Assembly: GCA_965237505.1 (NCBI GenBank)
Contig: CBDEFR010000009.1
Location: 806,001-870,000, forward strand
From: NVTR01 sp965237505
GTDB lineage: Bacteria; Pseudomonadota; Alphaproteobacteria; Rhodobacterales; Rhodobacteraceae
Length of the DNA stretch: 64,000 nt
Direction: 5' to 3'
Below are positions 55,013 through 63,843 of this stretch, in pieces (position 1 is the first letter of the stretch; each line of letters starts with the position of its first letter). The position numbers and the translations under genes were made by a program. The notes beneath the pieces are model-generated. The model was given only the letters and a program-made list of their open reading frames with translations, made no database searches and was not told the origin of the DNA.

Positions 55013-55534
55013 ATGAGCATACGCGACATTTTGATCCATCCCGACCCGCGCCTGAAGAAAATGGCCAAGCCGGTGGGCAATATCACGCCAGAGCTTCGCA
55101 CGCTGGCCGATGACCTGCTGGAAACCATGTTTAATGCGCCGGGTATTGGCCTGGCGGCGCCGCAGGTCGGCATCTTGAAGCGGCTGTTCGTGATGGATGC
55201 GATCAAGGAAGAAGGTGCCGCGCCGCGCCCGATGGCGCTGATTAACCCGGAAGTCACCTGGACCTCGGACGAGACCAATATCTATGACGAAGGGTGTCTT
55301 TCGATCCCGGATCAATACGGCGAGGTCGAACGTCCGGCAAGCGCCCGGGTGCGCTGGACGGATCTGGATGGCAAGGTGCAGGAAGCACTGTTTGACGGGC
55401 TGTGGGCGACCTGTGTGCAGCATGAGATCGACCATTTGAACGGCAAGCTGTTCATTGACCACCTCAAGCCGCTCAAGCGGCAGATGATCACCCGCAAGAT
55501 GGTCAAGCTGAAGCGCGAACAGGCGCGGATGTGA
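55013..55534 (+). CDS. def: peptide deformylase
   Basis: 173 residues. All three PDF motifs are intact: GIGLAAPQVG, EGCLSIP (metal Cys) and QHEIDHLNG (HExxH). It removes the formyl group from nascent proteins. First gene of def, def-like, fmt, with 4-nt overlaps throughout, so the unit couples deformylation with methionyl-tRNA formylation. Confidence 0.98.
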   Translation: MSIRDILIHPDPRLKKMAKPVGNITPELRTLADDLLETMFNAPGIGLAAPQVGILKRLFVMDAIKEEGAAPRPMALINPEVTWTSDETNIYDEGCLSIPDQYGEVERPASARVRWTDLDGKVQEALFDGLWATCVQHEIDHLNGKLFIDHLKPLKRQMITRKMVKLKREQARM

Positions 55535-56031
55535 CGCGGCAGCTCATTATGTGGCCTGACAAGCGGTTGCGGACGGCGGCGGCGGTGGTTGCCGGGATTA
55601 CCGATGAGGTGGGCGCGATTTGGGATGAGATGATTGCGGTGATGGAGGCGATGCCGGGGGTTGGGCTGGCGGCGGTGCAGATCGGGGTGATGCTGCGACT
55701 GGCGGTGGTGTATGCGTCCGAGCGGCGCAAACAGGTGCTGCGGATGGCAAACCCGGAGGTGCTGCACGCGTCTGACAAGATGAATGTGCATAACGAGGCG
55801 AGCCCGAACCTGCCGGGCGTGCATGCCAGGATCGTGCGTCCGCGCGGCGTAACCGTGCGGTTCATGAACGCGGGCGGGGTGGTCGAGCGGCGCGACTTTG
55901 TCGGGCTTTGGGCGACCAGCGTGCAGCACCAGATCGATCATCTGGACGGGCGGATGTATTTTGACCGGCTGAGCCGGGTGAAGCGGCAGATGCTGTTGAA
56001 AAGGTTTGCAAAACTGGGTGCACGAGCATGA
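55531..56031 (+). CDS. peptide deformylase-like protein without catalytic residues
   Basis: 166 residues starting at a GTG that overlaps the def stop. Motif 1 survives (GVGLAAVQIG). Motif 2 EGCLS is changed to EASPN, so the metal-binding Cys is missing, and motif 3 HExxH is HQIDH, where Gln replaces the catalytic Glu. It should not deformylate peptides. It is intact, well placed between def and fmt (ATGA overlap), and so likely kept for another role such as binding to ribosomes or to Def. Comparable second copies occur in related operons, as far as I recall. Confidence 0.88.
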   Translation: MTRQLIMWPDKRLRTAAAVVAGITDEVGAIWDEMIAVMEAMPGVGLAAVQIGVMLRLAVVYASERRKQVLRMANPEVLHASDKMNVHNEASPNLPGVHARIVRPRGVTVRFMNAGGVVERRDFVGLWATSVQHQIDHLDGRMYFDRLSRVKRQMLLKRFAKLGARA

Positions 56032-56927
56032 GGATGGTGTTCATGGGCACGCCTGAGTTTGCGGTGACTGTGTTGGATGCGCTGCTTGCGGCGGGGCATG
56101 AGGTGGTGGCGGTCTATTGTCAGCCGCCAAGGCCCGCCGGGCGCGGCAAAAAAGACCGCGCGAGCCCGGTTCATGTGCGGGCGGAAACGCTGGGACTGCC
56201 GGTTCGCCATCCGATGTCGTTGAAGGGTGCGGCTGAGCAGGTGGAATTCGAGGCGCTCGGTGCGGATGTGGCGGTGGTTGTGGCCTATGGGTTGATCCTG
56301 CCGGTGGCGATCTTGCAGGCTCCGGTACACGGTGCACTAAACATTCACGCGTCACTGTTGCCGCGCTGGCACGGGGCGGCGCCGATTCAGCGGGCGATCA
56401 TGGCCGGGGATACGCAGACCGGTGTGTGCATCATGCAGATGGACGCCGGGCTGGATACCGGGGCGGTTCTGATGCGACGAGCGACTGAAATCGGGGCCGA
56501 AGAGACCAGCGGCGATCTGCAATCCCGACTGTCGGGGATCGGGGCCGGGCTGATTGTCGATGCGCTGGCGCGGATCGGCGATTTGCGGGCGGACCCGCAA
56601 TCTGAGCAGGGTGTGAGCTATGCCGCCAAGATCGACAAGACCGAGGCGCGTGTAGACTGGCGCTGTCCGGCGATTGAGGTGGATCGGCTGATCCGAGGCC
56701 TGTCGCCGGTGCCTGGTGCCTGGTGCGAGGTGGCCGGTGAGCGGGTGAAACTGCTGCGCTCGCGGGTCGCGGGCGGGCAGGGCGCGCCGGGGCAGGTGTT
56801 GAACGGGTTCACGGTGGCTTGCAGGAAAGGTGCGGTGGAGATTTTGCAGGCACAGCGACCGGGAAAACGGGTCGTGTCTGCGGATGAGTTTTTGCGTGGA
56901 ACCGATTTAGGCGAGCAGGTAACCTGA
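56028..56927 (+). CDS. fmt: methionyl-tRNA formyltransferase
   Basis: 299 residues with MRMVFMGTPEFAVTVLDALLAAGHEV at the start, the catalytic Asn/His segment ALNIHASLLPRWHGAAPIQRAI, MQMDAGLDTGAVL (Asp), and the C-terminal OB domain (AWCEVAGERVKLLRS). It formylates initiator Met-tRNA using formyl-tetrahydrofolate. Overlaps the def-like gene by 4 nt. Intact, slightly shorter than some homologues. Confidence 0.97.
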   Translation: MRMVFMGTPEFAVTVLDALLAAGHEVVAVYCQPPRPAGRGKKDRASPVHVRAETLGLPVRHPMSLKGAAEQVEFEALGADVAVVVAYGLILPVAILQAPVHGALNIHASLLPRWHGAAPIQRAIMAGDTQTGVCIMQMDAGLDTGAVLMRRATEIGAEETSGDLQSRLSGIGAGLIVDALARIGDLRADPQSEQGVSYAAKIDKTEARVDWRCPAIEVDRLIRGLSPVPGAWCEVAGERVKLLRSRVAGGQGAPGQVLNGFTVACRKGAVEILQAQRPGKRVVSADEFLRGTDLGEQVT

Positions 56928-56988
56928 GTGCGGGGCTTTTATTGCTGCCTTTCGTCCCCATATTGGGCGCAGCGAAAGAGGGAACCAT

Positions 56989-57235
56989 ATGAACCTTATT
57001 GCATTGGTCATTGTGGGTGCTGCGGCCGGATTTCTGGCGACGCGGTTCATGAAACTGGAAACCAACGTATTGACCACCGTTTCCATAGGGATACTTGGGG
57101 CCTTGTTCGGCGGGCTGGTTTTGCGGGGTGCTGTTGACGGTCACAGGCTGGCTGGCCGGGTTCGTTGGCGCGGTGCTGGGCGCAATGGCGTTGATCTGGC
57201 TGTGGCGGACCTATGTGCCTAAGTCCGGACCCTAA
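56989..57235 (+). pseudogene. GlsB/YeaQ/YmgE-family small membrane protein, frameshifted
   Basis: MNLIALVIVGAAAGFLATRFMKLETNVLTTVSIGILGALFGGLVLR is the usual start of this family with two membrane segments. At GCGGGGTG (57120-57127) one extra G shifts the frame. Removing it gives VLLTVTGWLAGFVGAVLGAMALIWLWRTYVP, the expected third segment, ending at 57235 next to the convergent rnhA stop. About 81 residues when repaired. Because the indel is in a G run, a base-calling error is possible. Confidence 0.78.
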
Positions 57236-57705
57236 TTTTCAGGATTGGTTTTTTTTGGTTTGAAAGGCGCCATGCCCTGGCGCGCAAGCGCATCGGAGCG
57301 TTCGTTTTCGGCGTGACCGGCGTGCCCCTTGATCCATTCCCAGGTCACTGAGTGGCGGTCGGCGGCGGCGTCCAGCCACCGCCAGAGGTCTGCGTTTTTC
57401 ACCGGTTTTTTGCCAGCGGTCCGCCAGCCGTTCTTTTTCCAGCCCTGGATCCAAGTGGTGACGCCGTTTTTGACATAGGCGCTGTCGGTCACAATGGTGA
57501 CAGGCGAAGGCCGCTCCAGGGCTTCAAGTGCCGAGATCGCGGCGAGAAGTTCCATCCGGTTGTTGGTGGTTTCGGGCGCGCCGCCGCAAAGCGTGCGCTG
57601 TTTCAGGACGGTTTCGCCGTTGCGGGCGACCAAAAGAACGCCCCAGCCACCGGGGCCGGGATTGCCGGAGCAGGCGCCGTCGGTGTAGGCGAACAGCTCA
57701 GGCAT
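57232..57705 (-). CDS. rnhA: ribonuclease HI
   Basis: 157 residues from ATG 57705 (MPELFAYTDGACSGNPGPGGWG). The four metal-binding carboxylates are visible: Asp in YTDGAC, Glu in NNRMELLAA, Asp in VTDSAYV and Asp in NERSDALAR. It degrades RNA in RNA-DNA hybrids. Its start overlaps the last 8 nt of ispH, so the two are transcribed together. Confidence 0.97.
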   Translation of the reverse strand: MPELFAYTDGACSGNPGPGGWGVLLVARNGETVLKQRTLCGGAPETTNNRMELLAAISALEALERPSPVTIVTDSAYVKNGVTTWIQGWKKNGWRTAGKKPVKNADLWRWLDAAADRHSVTWEWIKGHAGHAENERSDALARQGMAPFKPKKTNPEN

Positions 57706-58720
57706 GTTCGAAGACCATGATGAACGGTTCATTTAAGTGATCGGCAGCGAATGTTTTGGCATCGCTGCTCATGCGGGCTCGCGAAACACGCGGGGGGACT
57801 TTGAATTCGACGTTTTCTTTGGCAGATTCCACGATTCTGACGGTCACATCATAGCGGGCCCTGAAGGCGTCGACGACTTCGTTCACCAGCACCTCTGGCG
57901 CCGATGCACCGGCGGTGACGCCGACTGCGCGAATGCCGGCAAGAGCGCGCCAGTCGATGTCGGCGGCGCGTTCGACCAATTGCGAATAGTTGCAACCTGC
58001 GGCGCGGCCAACTTCGACCAGACGGCGGGAATTTGAGGAATTAGGGGCGCCGATGACCAACAATGCGTCGATGGCAGGCGCGATCGCCTTGACCGCGGCC
58101 TGGCGGTTGGTGGTGGCGTAGCAGATGTCTTCTTTGTGCGGGACGACGATGGCCGGGAAGCGTGTCTTCAGCGCCGTGACAATCTCGATCGTGTCATCGA
58201 CCGACAGCGTGGTCTGGGTGATGAAAGCGAGTTTTTCCGCATTCCGGACCTGCAGGCACGCCACGTCGGCCAGGGTTTCGACCAGCAGCACCTCGTCCTT
58301 GGGCAATTGACCCATGGTACCGATCGTTTCGGGATGGCCCGCATGGCCGATCATTACCATTTGCAGGCCGTTCCGGCAGTGCCGTGCGGCCTCGATATGC
58401 ACCTTGCTGACCAGCGGGCAGGTGGCATCGACGAAAGTCATGTTGCGACGCGCGGCCTCGGCCGGGACAGCTTTGGGCACGCCGTGCGCCGAAAATATCA
58501 CCGGACGGTCGCCGGGACAGTCAGACAGGTGCTCGACAAAGATCGCGCCCAAATCGCGCAGCCGGTCGACGACGAATTTGTTATGTACAATCTCGTGCCG
58601 GACATAGACCGGCGGGCCCCATTTTTGCAGCGCCATTTCGACGATCCTGATGGCCCGGTCGACACCGGCGCAAAATCCGCGCGGGGCGGCGAGATAAAGG
58701 GTTAACGACGGGTGGTTCAT
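57698..58720 (-). CDS. ispH: 4-hydroxy-3-methylbut-2-enyl diphosphate reductase
   Basis: 340 residues from ATG 58720. Fe-S ligand cysteines lie in PRGFCAGVDRA, DATCPLVSKVH and AAGCNYSQL; the catalytic Glu region is GHAGHPETIGTMGQ. It makes IPP and DMAPP in the last step of the non-mevalonate pathway. Residues VHNKFVVDRLRDLGAIFVEHL and FSAHGVPKAVPAEA are family marks. An ATG 5 codons upstream is possible but less typical. Confidence 0.96.
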   Translation of the reverse strand: MNHPSLTLYLAAPRGFCAGVDRAIRIVEMALQKWGPPVYVRHEIVHNKFVVDRLRDLGAIFVEHLSDCPGDRPVIFSAHGVPKAVPAEAARRNMTFVDATCPLVSKVHIEAARHCRNGLQMVMIGHAGHPETIGTMGQLPKDEVLLVETLADVACLQVRNAEKLAFITQTTLSVDDTIEIVTALKTRFPAIVVPHKEDICYATTNRQAAVKAIAPAIDALLVIGAPNSSNSRRLVEVGRAAGCNYSQLVERAADIDWRALAGIRAVGVTAGASAPEVLVNEVVDAFRARYDVTVRIVESAKENVEFKVPPRVSRARMSSDAKTFAADHLNEPFIMVFEHA

Positions 58721-58887
58721 ACTGAGGATACGCACAATTTGGTTGCTGCGCCCGGATTGGGCGGGATCTTTGACATTCCTATGCCTTGGGGCGCTGATTG
58801 GCCAGTCGGTGACGTATGGCGGGCGGAATTTTCATTGACTTTCCGGTTGGTGGAACCGGTAGACTTGCGAAAATTCTGGAGAGAATG

Positions 58888-59235
58888 ATGCGAATCGGAA
58901 GTGTTGCGGCGGGTGCGGTTGGGATTGTCGCCATTGGGGCGGGGATCATGGCGCTGCTTGGCAGTGATGCGTTGGCGGGTGAAGCGCTGTTTCGCTATGA
59001 CGATCCGGCCGCGGTTTCGGTTGGCAAGAGCCTGTATGAGGACCATTGCGCGTCCTGTCATGGTGCTGATCTGGAGGGGCAGCCAAATTGGCAGATACCG
59101 GATCAGGATGGTTTCATGCCGGCACCGCCGCACGGAATTAGGACAGCCGGGGTGAGCGTACCGACGGTTCTTATTCTTCCTGAGCCTCGAGCGCGCGGTC
59201 GTCTTCTCTTGGTTCGCGCGGCGGGCGTCCGATGA
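58888..59235 (+). pseudogene. small c-type cytochrome, C-terminus replaced
   Basis: The N-terminus has a hydrophobic export signal (MRIGSVAAGAVGIVAIGAGIMALLGSDALAG), then the haem site CASCHGADLEGQPNW and GFMPAPPH, where relatives continue with a longer helix domain and a second Met ligand. Here the sequence after PPH diverges (GIRTAGVSVPT...), running into the NYN gene on the opposite strand until 59235. About 60-70 residues of the normal protein are missing, so a deletion or rearrangement ended it near 59130. GGAG lies 6 nt before ATG 58888. Confidence 0.75.
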
Positions 59236-59743
59236 CGTCTTTCAGCTCGTCCAGCTCGATGAAATTGTCGGCCTGGCGGCGCAGTTCGTCCGAAATCATC
59301 GGCGGCTGCGAGCGGATCGTGCTCACCACCGAAACCCGAACGCCCTTACGCTGCACGGCTTCCACCAATGGCCGGAAATCGCCGTCGCCAGAGAACAGCA
59401 CCATGTGATCCACATGCGGCGCAAGATCCAGCGCATCGACGCAAAGCTCGATGTCCATGTTGCCTTTGACCTTGCGCCGACCCTGACTGTCGATATATTC
59501 CTTGGCCGGTTTGGTGACCATCGTATAGCCGTTGTAGTGCAGCCAATCCACCAGCGGGCGGATCGGCGAGAAATCATCATTTTCCAGCAAAGCGGTGTAG
59601 TAGAATGCCCGCAGCATTTTTCCGCGCCGAACGAATTCCTGGCGCAAAAGCTTGTAGTCGATGTCAAATCCCAATGCTTTGGCCGCCGCGTAAAGATTTG
59701 CACCGTCAATGAACAGCGCAAGCCGTTCGTCTCGGTAAAACAT
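59171..59743 (-). CDS. NYN-domain (LabA/DUF88-like) ribonuclease family protein
   Basis: 190 residues from ATG 59743, with AAGGAAAACTC upstream; the frame stays open into the IS but that part is not family-like. PIN-like acidic residues: LALFIDGANLYAAAKALG (first Asp), KGNMDIELCVDALDLA and VLFSGDGDFRPLVEAVQRKG. The C-terminus QPPMISDELRRQADNFIELDELKDVIGRPPREPRED is acidic. Proteins of this type are probably metal-dependent RNases in RNA processing. Intact. Confidence 0.92.
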   Translation of the reverse strand: MFYRDERLALFIDGANLYAAAKALGFDIDYKLLRQEFVRRGKMLRAFYYTALLENDDFSPIRPLVDWLHYNGYTMVTKPAKEYIDSQGRRKVKGNMDIELCVDALDLAPHVDHMVLFSGDGDFRPLVEAVQRKGVRVSVVSTIRSQPPMISDELRRQADNFIELDELKDVIGRPPREPREDDRALEAQEE

Positions 59744-59913
59744 GAGTTTTCCTTCCCAATATAATTCGCCAAGATATCCGTGAGTGGTTTGCGTAAATAA
59801 TTTAGAACTGGCGAAATCAGCGAAACTCGAATCAACATATTCGTAAATCGAAATGCCGCAAGTAACAACAAAGCACAAAAGCACCAATCCTGTACTAAAA
59901 GATACATTTGCGC
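59744..59913. other. AT-rich leader between the NYN gene and IS903-like element
   Basis: 170 bp with lower GC than the surroundings. It should contain the NYN promoter (minus strand). The IS903-like element starts at 59914 and has no matching duplication on its other side, so this leader may have been cut. Confidence 0.4.
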
Positions 59914-61014
59914 GGCGTTGTTGCATGGATCAGACAATAGTCGCAAGCCGCCCTTACCCGTGATACAGGCTATGAGATTTGTTTGAACACGGGTCGGCCG
60001 AGTTCGGTCATTTTGTTGAGAATGGCGACGCCGATTTTGGCCTCCGTTTGCTGATTTTCGAAACAGCGGGCTTTCAGTTTTGGCCCGATAATAGCCTTCC
60101 AGCGCCCCATCTGTGTCTCAATTCTACTGCGCTGATTGTAGCCACTGCCAGATTGCCAGGCCATGCGGCCATGAGTTTGAATTTTAACAATATGTCGGTC
60201 TCGAAGTGAGGGAAAACACTTGGATTGCGGGCTTGGAATGGCGTTCTTCGGTGGAGGAATAATGATTTCAACCGCCTCGCCAAATCGTGCCTTAAGCAAG
60301 TCACTGGTCGGTGCGCCGTCGTAGGCACCGTCCGCTATAAACCGGGAGACCGGAGTGCCAATCTGATTTAATAGATCAGGCAGCACTGTTGGATCGCCAA
60401 CGTCATCCAGCGTTAAATCCGAACAAACGATATCGCCAGTCACAAGGTTCAGACCAAGGTGAAGTTTACGCCACCGTTTGCGTTTGGCCTTTACATTATA
60501 CTTGCTTTGCAGCCACTCACCCTCATCGAAAACCTTCAAACCCGTACTGTCGATGGCCAAGTGGACCGGATCTGTTATTTTGATTTTGGGCCTTGCCGGA
60601 AGGCTCAGACCACGCCCTCGGCGCGACAGGGTCGAGAAATCAGGAACTGAAATTTCCAGCAGCATCAGCTTTGATATGCTGCGTATCAGCCCTTGGGTCT
60701 GGCGCAGCGGCAACCTGTAAACCATGCCCAGCGTCAGGCACATCGTGATCGCCAGATCCGAGTATCGCGGCTGGCCGCCGCGCGACCTGCGCCGTGGTGC
60801 TGCCCAGTGCTTTCGCGCATCCCCTGTGATCCAGACCGTCAAATCACCACGATTTCGCAGGCTTTCATTATACCCGCACCAGTTCGTCACCCGATATTTC
60901 TTCTTCGCAAACTTGTGCCGGCGGGAGGTGTTGAATTTATGCGGCATTAAGCATATCCGTGGTCGTGGCAAAAGCCTGTGTTAACACTTGACACCCGATC
61001 CGTGCAACAACGCC
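59914..61014 (-). mobile_element. IS5-family element, IS903-like group
   Basis: 1101 bp with inverted ends GGCGTTGTTGCATGGATC at the left and GGCGTTGTTGCACGGATC (inverted) at the right. IS903-type elements make 9-bp duplications, but the flanks here (CATTTGCGC and CCACGACGG) do not match. That points to recombination or a flanking deletion after insertion. Confidence 0.88.
59970..60947 (-). CDS. IS5-family (IS903-like) transposase
   Basis: 325 residues from ATG 60947 (MPHKFNTSRRHKFAKKKYRVTNW). DDE layout: LAIDSTGLKVFDEGEW, FIADGAYDGAPTSDLL and QSGSGYNQRSRIETQMGRWKAIIG. Intact. A different IS5 subgroup from the five IS1031-like copies, with no close sequence similarity. Confidence 0.93.
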   Translation of the reverse strand: MPHKFNTSRRHKFAKKKYRVTNWCGYNESLRNRGDLTVWITGDARKHWAAPRRRSRGGQPRYSDLAITMCLTLGMVYRLPLRQTQGLIRSISKLMLLEISVPDFSTLSRRGRGLSLPARPKIKITDPVHLAIDSTGLKVFDEGEWLQSKYNVKAKRKRWRKLHLGLNLVTGDIVCSDLTLDDVGDPTVLPDLLNQIGTPVSRFIADGAYDGAPTSDLLKARFGEAVEIIIPPPKNAIPSPQSKCFPSLRDRHIVKIQTHGRMAWQSGSGYNQRSRIETQMGRWKAIIGPKLKARCFENQQTEAKIGVAILNKMTELGRPVFKQIS

Positions 61015-61732
61015 CCACGACGGCAATCAGGATATCCTCAACGCCTCTGTTCTTCAGATTATTCATGATTGAAAGCCAGAATTTGGCACCCTCATTATTG
61101 GCAATCCACAAGCCCAGAACCTCCCGCTCGCCTTCTGGCGTGACCCCCAGAGCTACATAAACGGCCTTGTTTTTGACCTGGCGGCTCTCAGCGTCGCGAA
61201 TTTTGACCCGAAGGGCATCAAGGAATACGAGAGGATATACTGGCTCCAGAGCCCGGTTTTGCCAGTCTGAAACCTCCTCCAAAACTGCGTCCGTCACGCG
61301 GCTGATAAGGTCCGCTGAAATCCGCAGGCCGTAGACCTCTTCAAGGTGGGCACGGATATCACGGGTCGACAGACCGGCGGCATAAAGCCCGATGATCTTG
61401 TCGTCCATCCCGTCGATCCGGGTCTGGCCTTTCTGGATCAGTTCCGGCTCAAAACTACCAGCTCGGTCGCGCGGGATGTCAATCGGCACCGCCCCGTCAT
61501 TGCCCTTCAGCACCTTGCGAGTGGCCCCGTTCCGGCGGTTGGATTGCTGGCTGGCAGGCTCCCCGTGCGGCTCATAGCCCAGGTGCTCAGTCAACTCGGC
61601 GCCCAGCATCCGCTCCATCAGCCGGACTTTCAGCTCCTTCATCAGGCCTTTGTCGCCCAGCAAATCTTCGGGCCGTTCAACGCCGTTAAGCAACTCGTCC
61701 AGTAGTTCCTTGGAAATCGTCATTGTCATCAT
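61015..61732 (-). pseudogene. IS256-family transposase, 3' part missing
   Basis: About 240 residues of an IS256 (MULE-type) transposase remain: MTISKELLDELLNGVERPEDLLGDKGLMKELKVRLMERML, the LTEHLGYE and GNDGAVPIDIPRDRAGSFEPELIQKGQ segments, LYAAGLSTRDI and PLVFLDALRVKIRD (first Asp). The frame meets the IS903-like end after ILIAVV, where DGLKGFP would follow, and the rest of the gene is not found on the other side. The catalytic domain is incomplete, so the element is dead. GAAGGAGC precedes the ATG cluster. Confidence 0.88.
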
Positions 61733-61761
61733 GCTCCTTCATTGGTGAAGCATGGACCAAA

Positions 61762-63843
61762 TTACTCATACACAGAAGATCGGACAGTCTCGTCCCCGGG
61801 TTCGAAACTGTCAAACATGGAAGGTTGCACCGGCCCAGACCGCGACCTGACATCCACACAAGCCAGATCCGCACCGGATATCACCCAGGGAGCGCCCGTG
61901 CAAACCTGCCGGGCGGGCAACTGGTTCCCCTTGATCAACCTGCGTACGGTCGACTGACCGACACCCAGCCGTTCGGCCGCCTCTGCCAGGATTAGTTCGT
62001 TGCGTTCCTGCCGTTCTCCATCGCGATAGACCGGGATCCCGCGATGTGAGCGGAAACTCCGGACATTCGGTTCTCTCCAGCTGTTGCCCTTGCTCGTCTT
62101 CCGGGCGAGGCGGTTCAACAGGGCCGCGATCCCCCGGTCAGGCATCAGCCGCGCCAACGCCGAAATGATGGCCACGGTCTCCGCGTCACTGGTGTAACGG
62201 TGCTGCCCGGTTGTGCCCCTGCGGACGCTGATCTCCGTGTGATCGCCGCCGCGCCAGTGAAGCAGCAGCCTGATTCGGGTGCCTTCGACCCATACGATCA
62301 CGTCCTCAAGTGCCGCCCGCAGGATGTGCTTGCGGACTTCCGGTGTCACCCGGTCATGGGTCCATGCCCGCTCCAGGTCCGCACCAAGTGCCAGGCAGGT
62401 CGCCCGCTCTTCCGCCGACATTCCCTGTCGTTCCGGCTTGTCGTGCAACCGCGACAGCGTCGCCTCGATCTCACAAGCCGCGATCAGCCGCTCGTTCCAC
62501 CTCCGCTCGAGCTCACCGGCGACCTGCCGGTTCTCGGCGTCGACGGAATCATATTGCCGCCAGGCACGGTCGGCTTCGTAGCGAGCGCGTTCAAGAGCCA
62601 GTTCCGCCTGCCGGACCGTTTCCGAGCTTTCCCGCACGCTGTCGTCGATGGCCCGCAGCGCCGCATCCACGCCAACCGGTTGAAGAATTCGCACGATCTC
62701 ACCGCCGATCGCTTCATCAACCAGCCGGCCGCCAAACGAGATACACTTCTTCTCGCCGTGGTTGATCCGGCCGGTCCGGCAGTCATAACGAAGGATGTCC
62801 GACTTCGCGCCGGAATAGCTGACCTGGAGCTTCTGGCCGCAATGTCCACAATGGAGAAGCCCCGCAAGCAGTGCCCCTCCGCCGCGAACCGCGCCGCGAG
62901 ATCCGCTCGGGTAGAACTTCGATGCGTTGTCCGAGATCACGCGCTGGTTCCTCTCGAATTCCTCCCACACGATGTAACCGTGATGATTGTCTTTCTTCAA
63001 TACCGGCCAGTCCTCCCGGGCCACCGCGTGCCCGCGGGTAACATGCTTGCGGCCGTCGCGGATGCTGATGCGGCTTCCGGTGCGCCCGAACACATAGGCA
63101 CCGGCGTAGACCGGGTTGGTCAGGATCGTATGAACCCGCTTGTAGCCCGGCAAACTCCAGCGCACCCGGTCCTGCCCTGGCGGCGACGACGGCAATTCGA
63201 TGCCCTCCTGGCGCAACCAGAGATGCACCTGGCGGACGCTCTGCAGGTCCCCGAACTTGCGGAACACCAGCGACACCGCCTCACGCACACGGAGATCCGG
63301 ATCCATTTCGATGCCGTCACGGTCCACTCTCCGGTACCCGACCGCCGCAAACAGGAACAGTTCCCCGCGCTCCGCCTTCCGCCGGGTGCCCTCGGCCGAG
63401 CGCTTCCGGATATTCGATGCCTCAAGCTCCGACATGGCACCCTGCATGCCGAGTAACATTCTGTCCGTGGGCAGCCGGGGATCGTAGACCGTCTGCTCAT
63501 CCGCAAGAAGGCAACCGACCAGGCCGCAAAACTCAATCAGCGTGTGCCACTCCCGTCCGTTTCGAGAAAGTCTCGATGCGTCCACCGCCAGGATCACGCC
63601 GACCTCGTTCCGGCACACCGCCGCCAGCATGCGGTCGAACCCGGGCCGCTCGGTACCGCCGCCGGAACAGCCGAGATCGTCATCGATCACGGTGACGTTC
63701 GGCCACCCAAGCTGCTCGGCCCGCAACTTCAGATCGTATTGCCACTTCCGGCTCTCGGTATTGGTGCGGACCTGGTGCATGGTCGACTGCCGGACATAGA
63801 CGATCGCCGCGCGCGACAGATGTTCAGACGTGACCCGGTTCAT
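61762..63843 (-). CDS. large serine recombinase with zinc-ribbon, coiled coil and C-terminal helix-turn-helix
   Basis: 693 residues. Catalytic N-domain: AIVYVRQSTMHQV (Ser nucleophile S19 after R/Q), DDDLGCSGGGTERPGFDRML, VDASRLSRNGREW. Then a recombinase domain (RKSAEGTRRKAERGELF, then PGYKRVHTILTNPVYAGAYVFG), a zinc ribbon (LLHCGHCGQKLQV...YDCRTG...KKCISFGG) and a coiled coil (about 400-480). The last 80 residues carry a helix-turn-helix (ILAEAAERLGVGQSTVRRLIKGNQLPARQV). Such proteins integrate or excise mobile DNA. It overlaps the upstream partial gene by 20 nt and ends next to the IS256 fragment. No att sites could be assigned. Confidence 0.92.
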   Translation of the reverse strand: MNRVTSEHLSRAAIVYVRQSTMHQVRTNTESRKWQYDLKLRAEQLGWPNVTVIDDDLGCSGGGTERPGFDRMLAAVCRNEVGVILAVDASRLSRNGREWHTLIEFCGLVGCLLADEQTVYDPRLPTDRMLLGMQGAMSELEASNIRKRSAEGTRRKAERGELFLFAAVGYRRVDRDGIEMDPDLRVREAVSLVFRKFGDLQSVRQVHLWLRQEGIELPSSPPGQDRVRWSLPGYKRVHTILTNPVYAGAYVFGRTGSRISIRDGRKHVTRGHAVAREDWPVLKKDNHHGYIVWEEFERNQRVISDNASKFYPSGSRGAVRGGGALLAGLLHCGHCGQKLQVSYSGAKSDILRYDCRTGRINHGEKKCISFGGRLVDEAIGGEIVRILQPVGVDAALRAIDDSVRESSETVRQAELALERARYEADRAWRQYDSVDAENRQVAGELERRWNERLIAACEIEATLSRLHDKPERQGMSAEERATCLALGADLERAWTHDRVTPEVRKHILRAALEDVIVWVEGTRIRLLLHWRGGDHTEISVRRGTTGQHRYTSDAETVAIISALARLMPDRGIAALLNRLARKTSKGNSWREPNVRSFRSHRGIPVYRDGERQERNELILAEAAERLGVGQSTVRRLIKGNQLPARQVCTGAPWVISGADLACVDVRSRSGPVQPSMFDSFEPGDETVRSSVYE

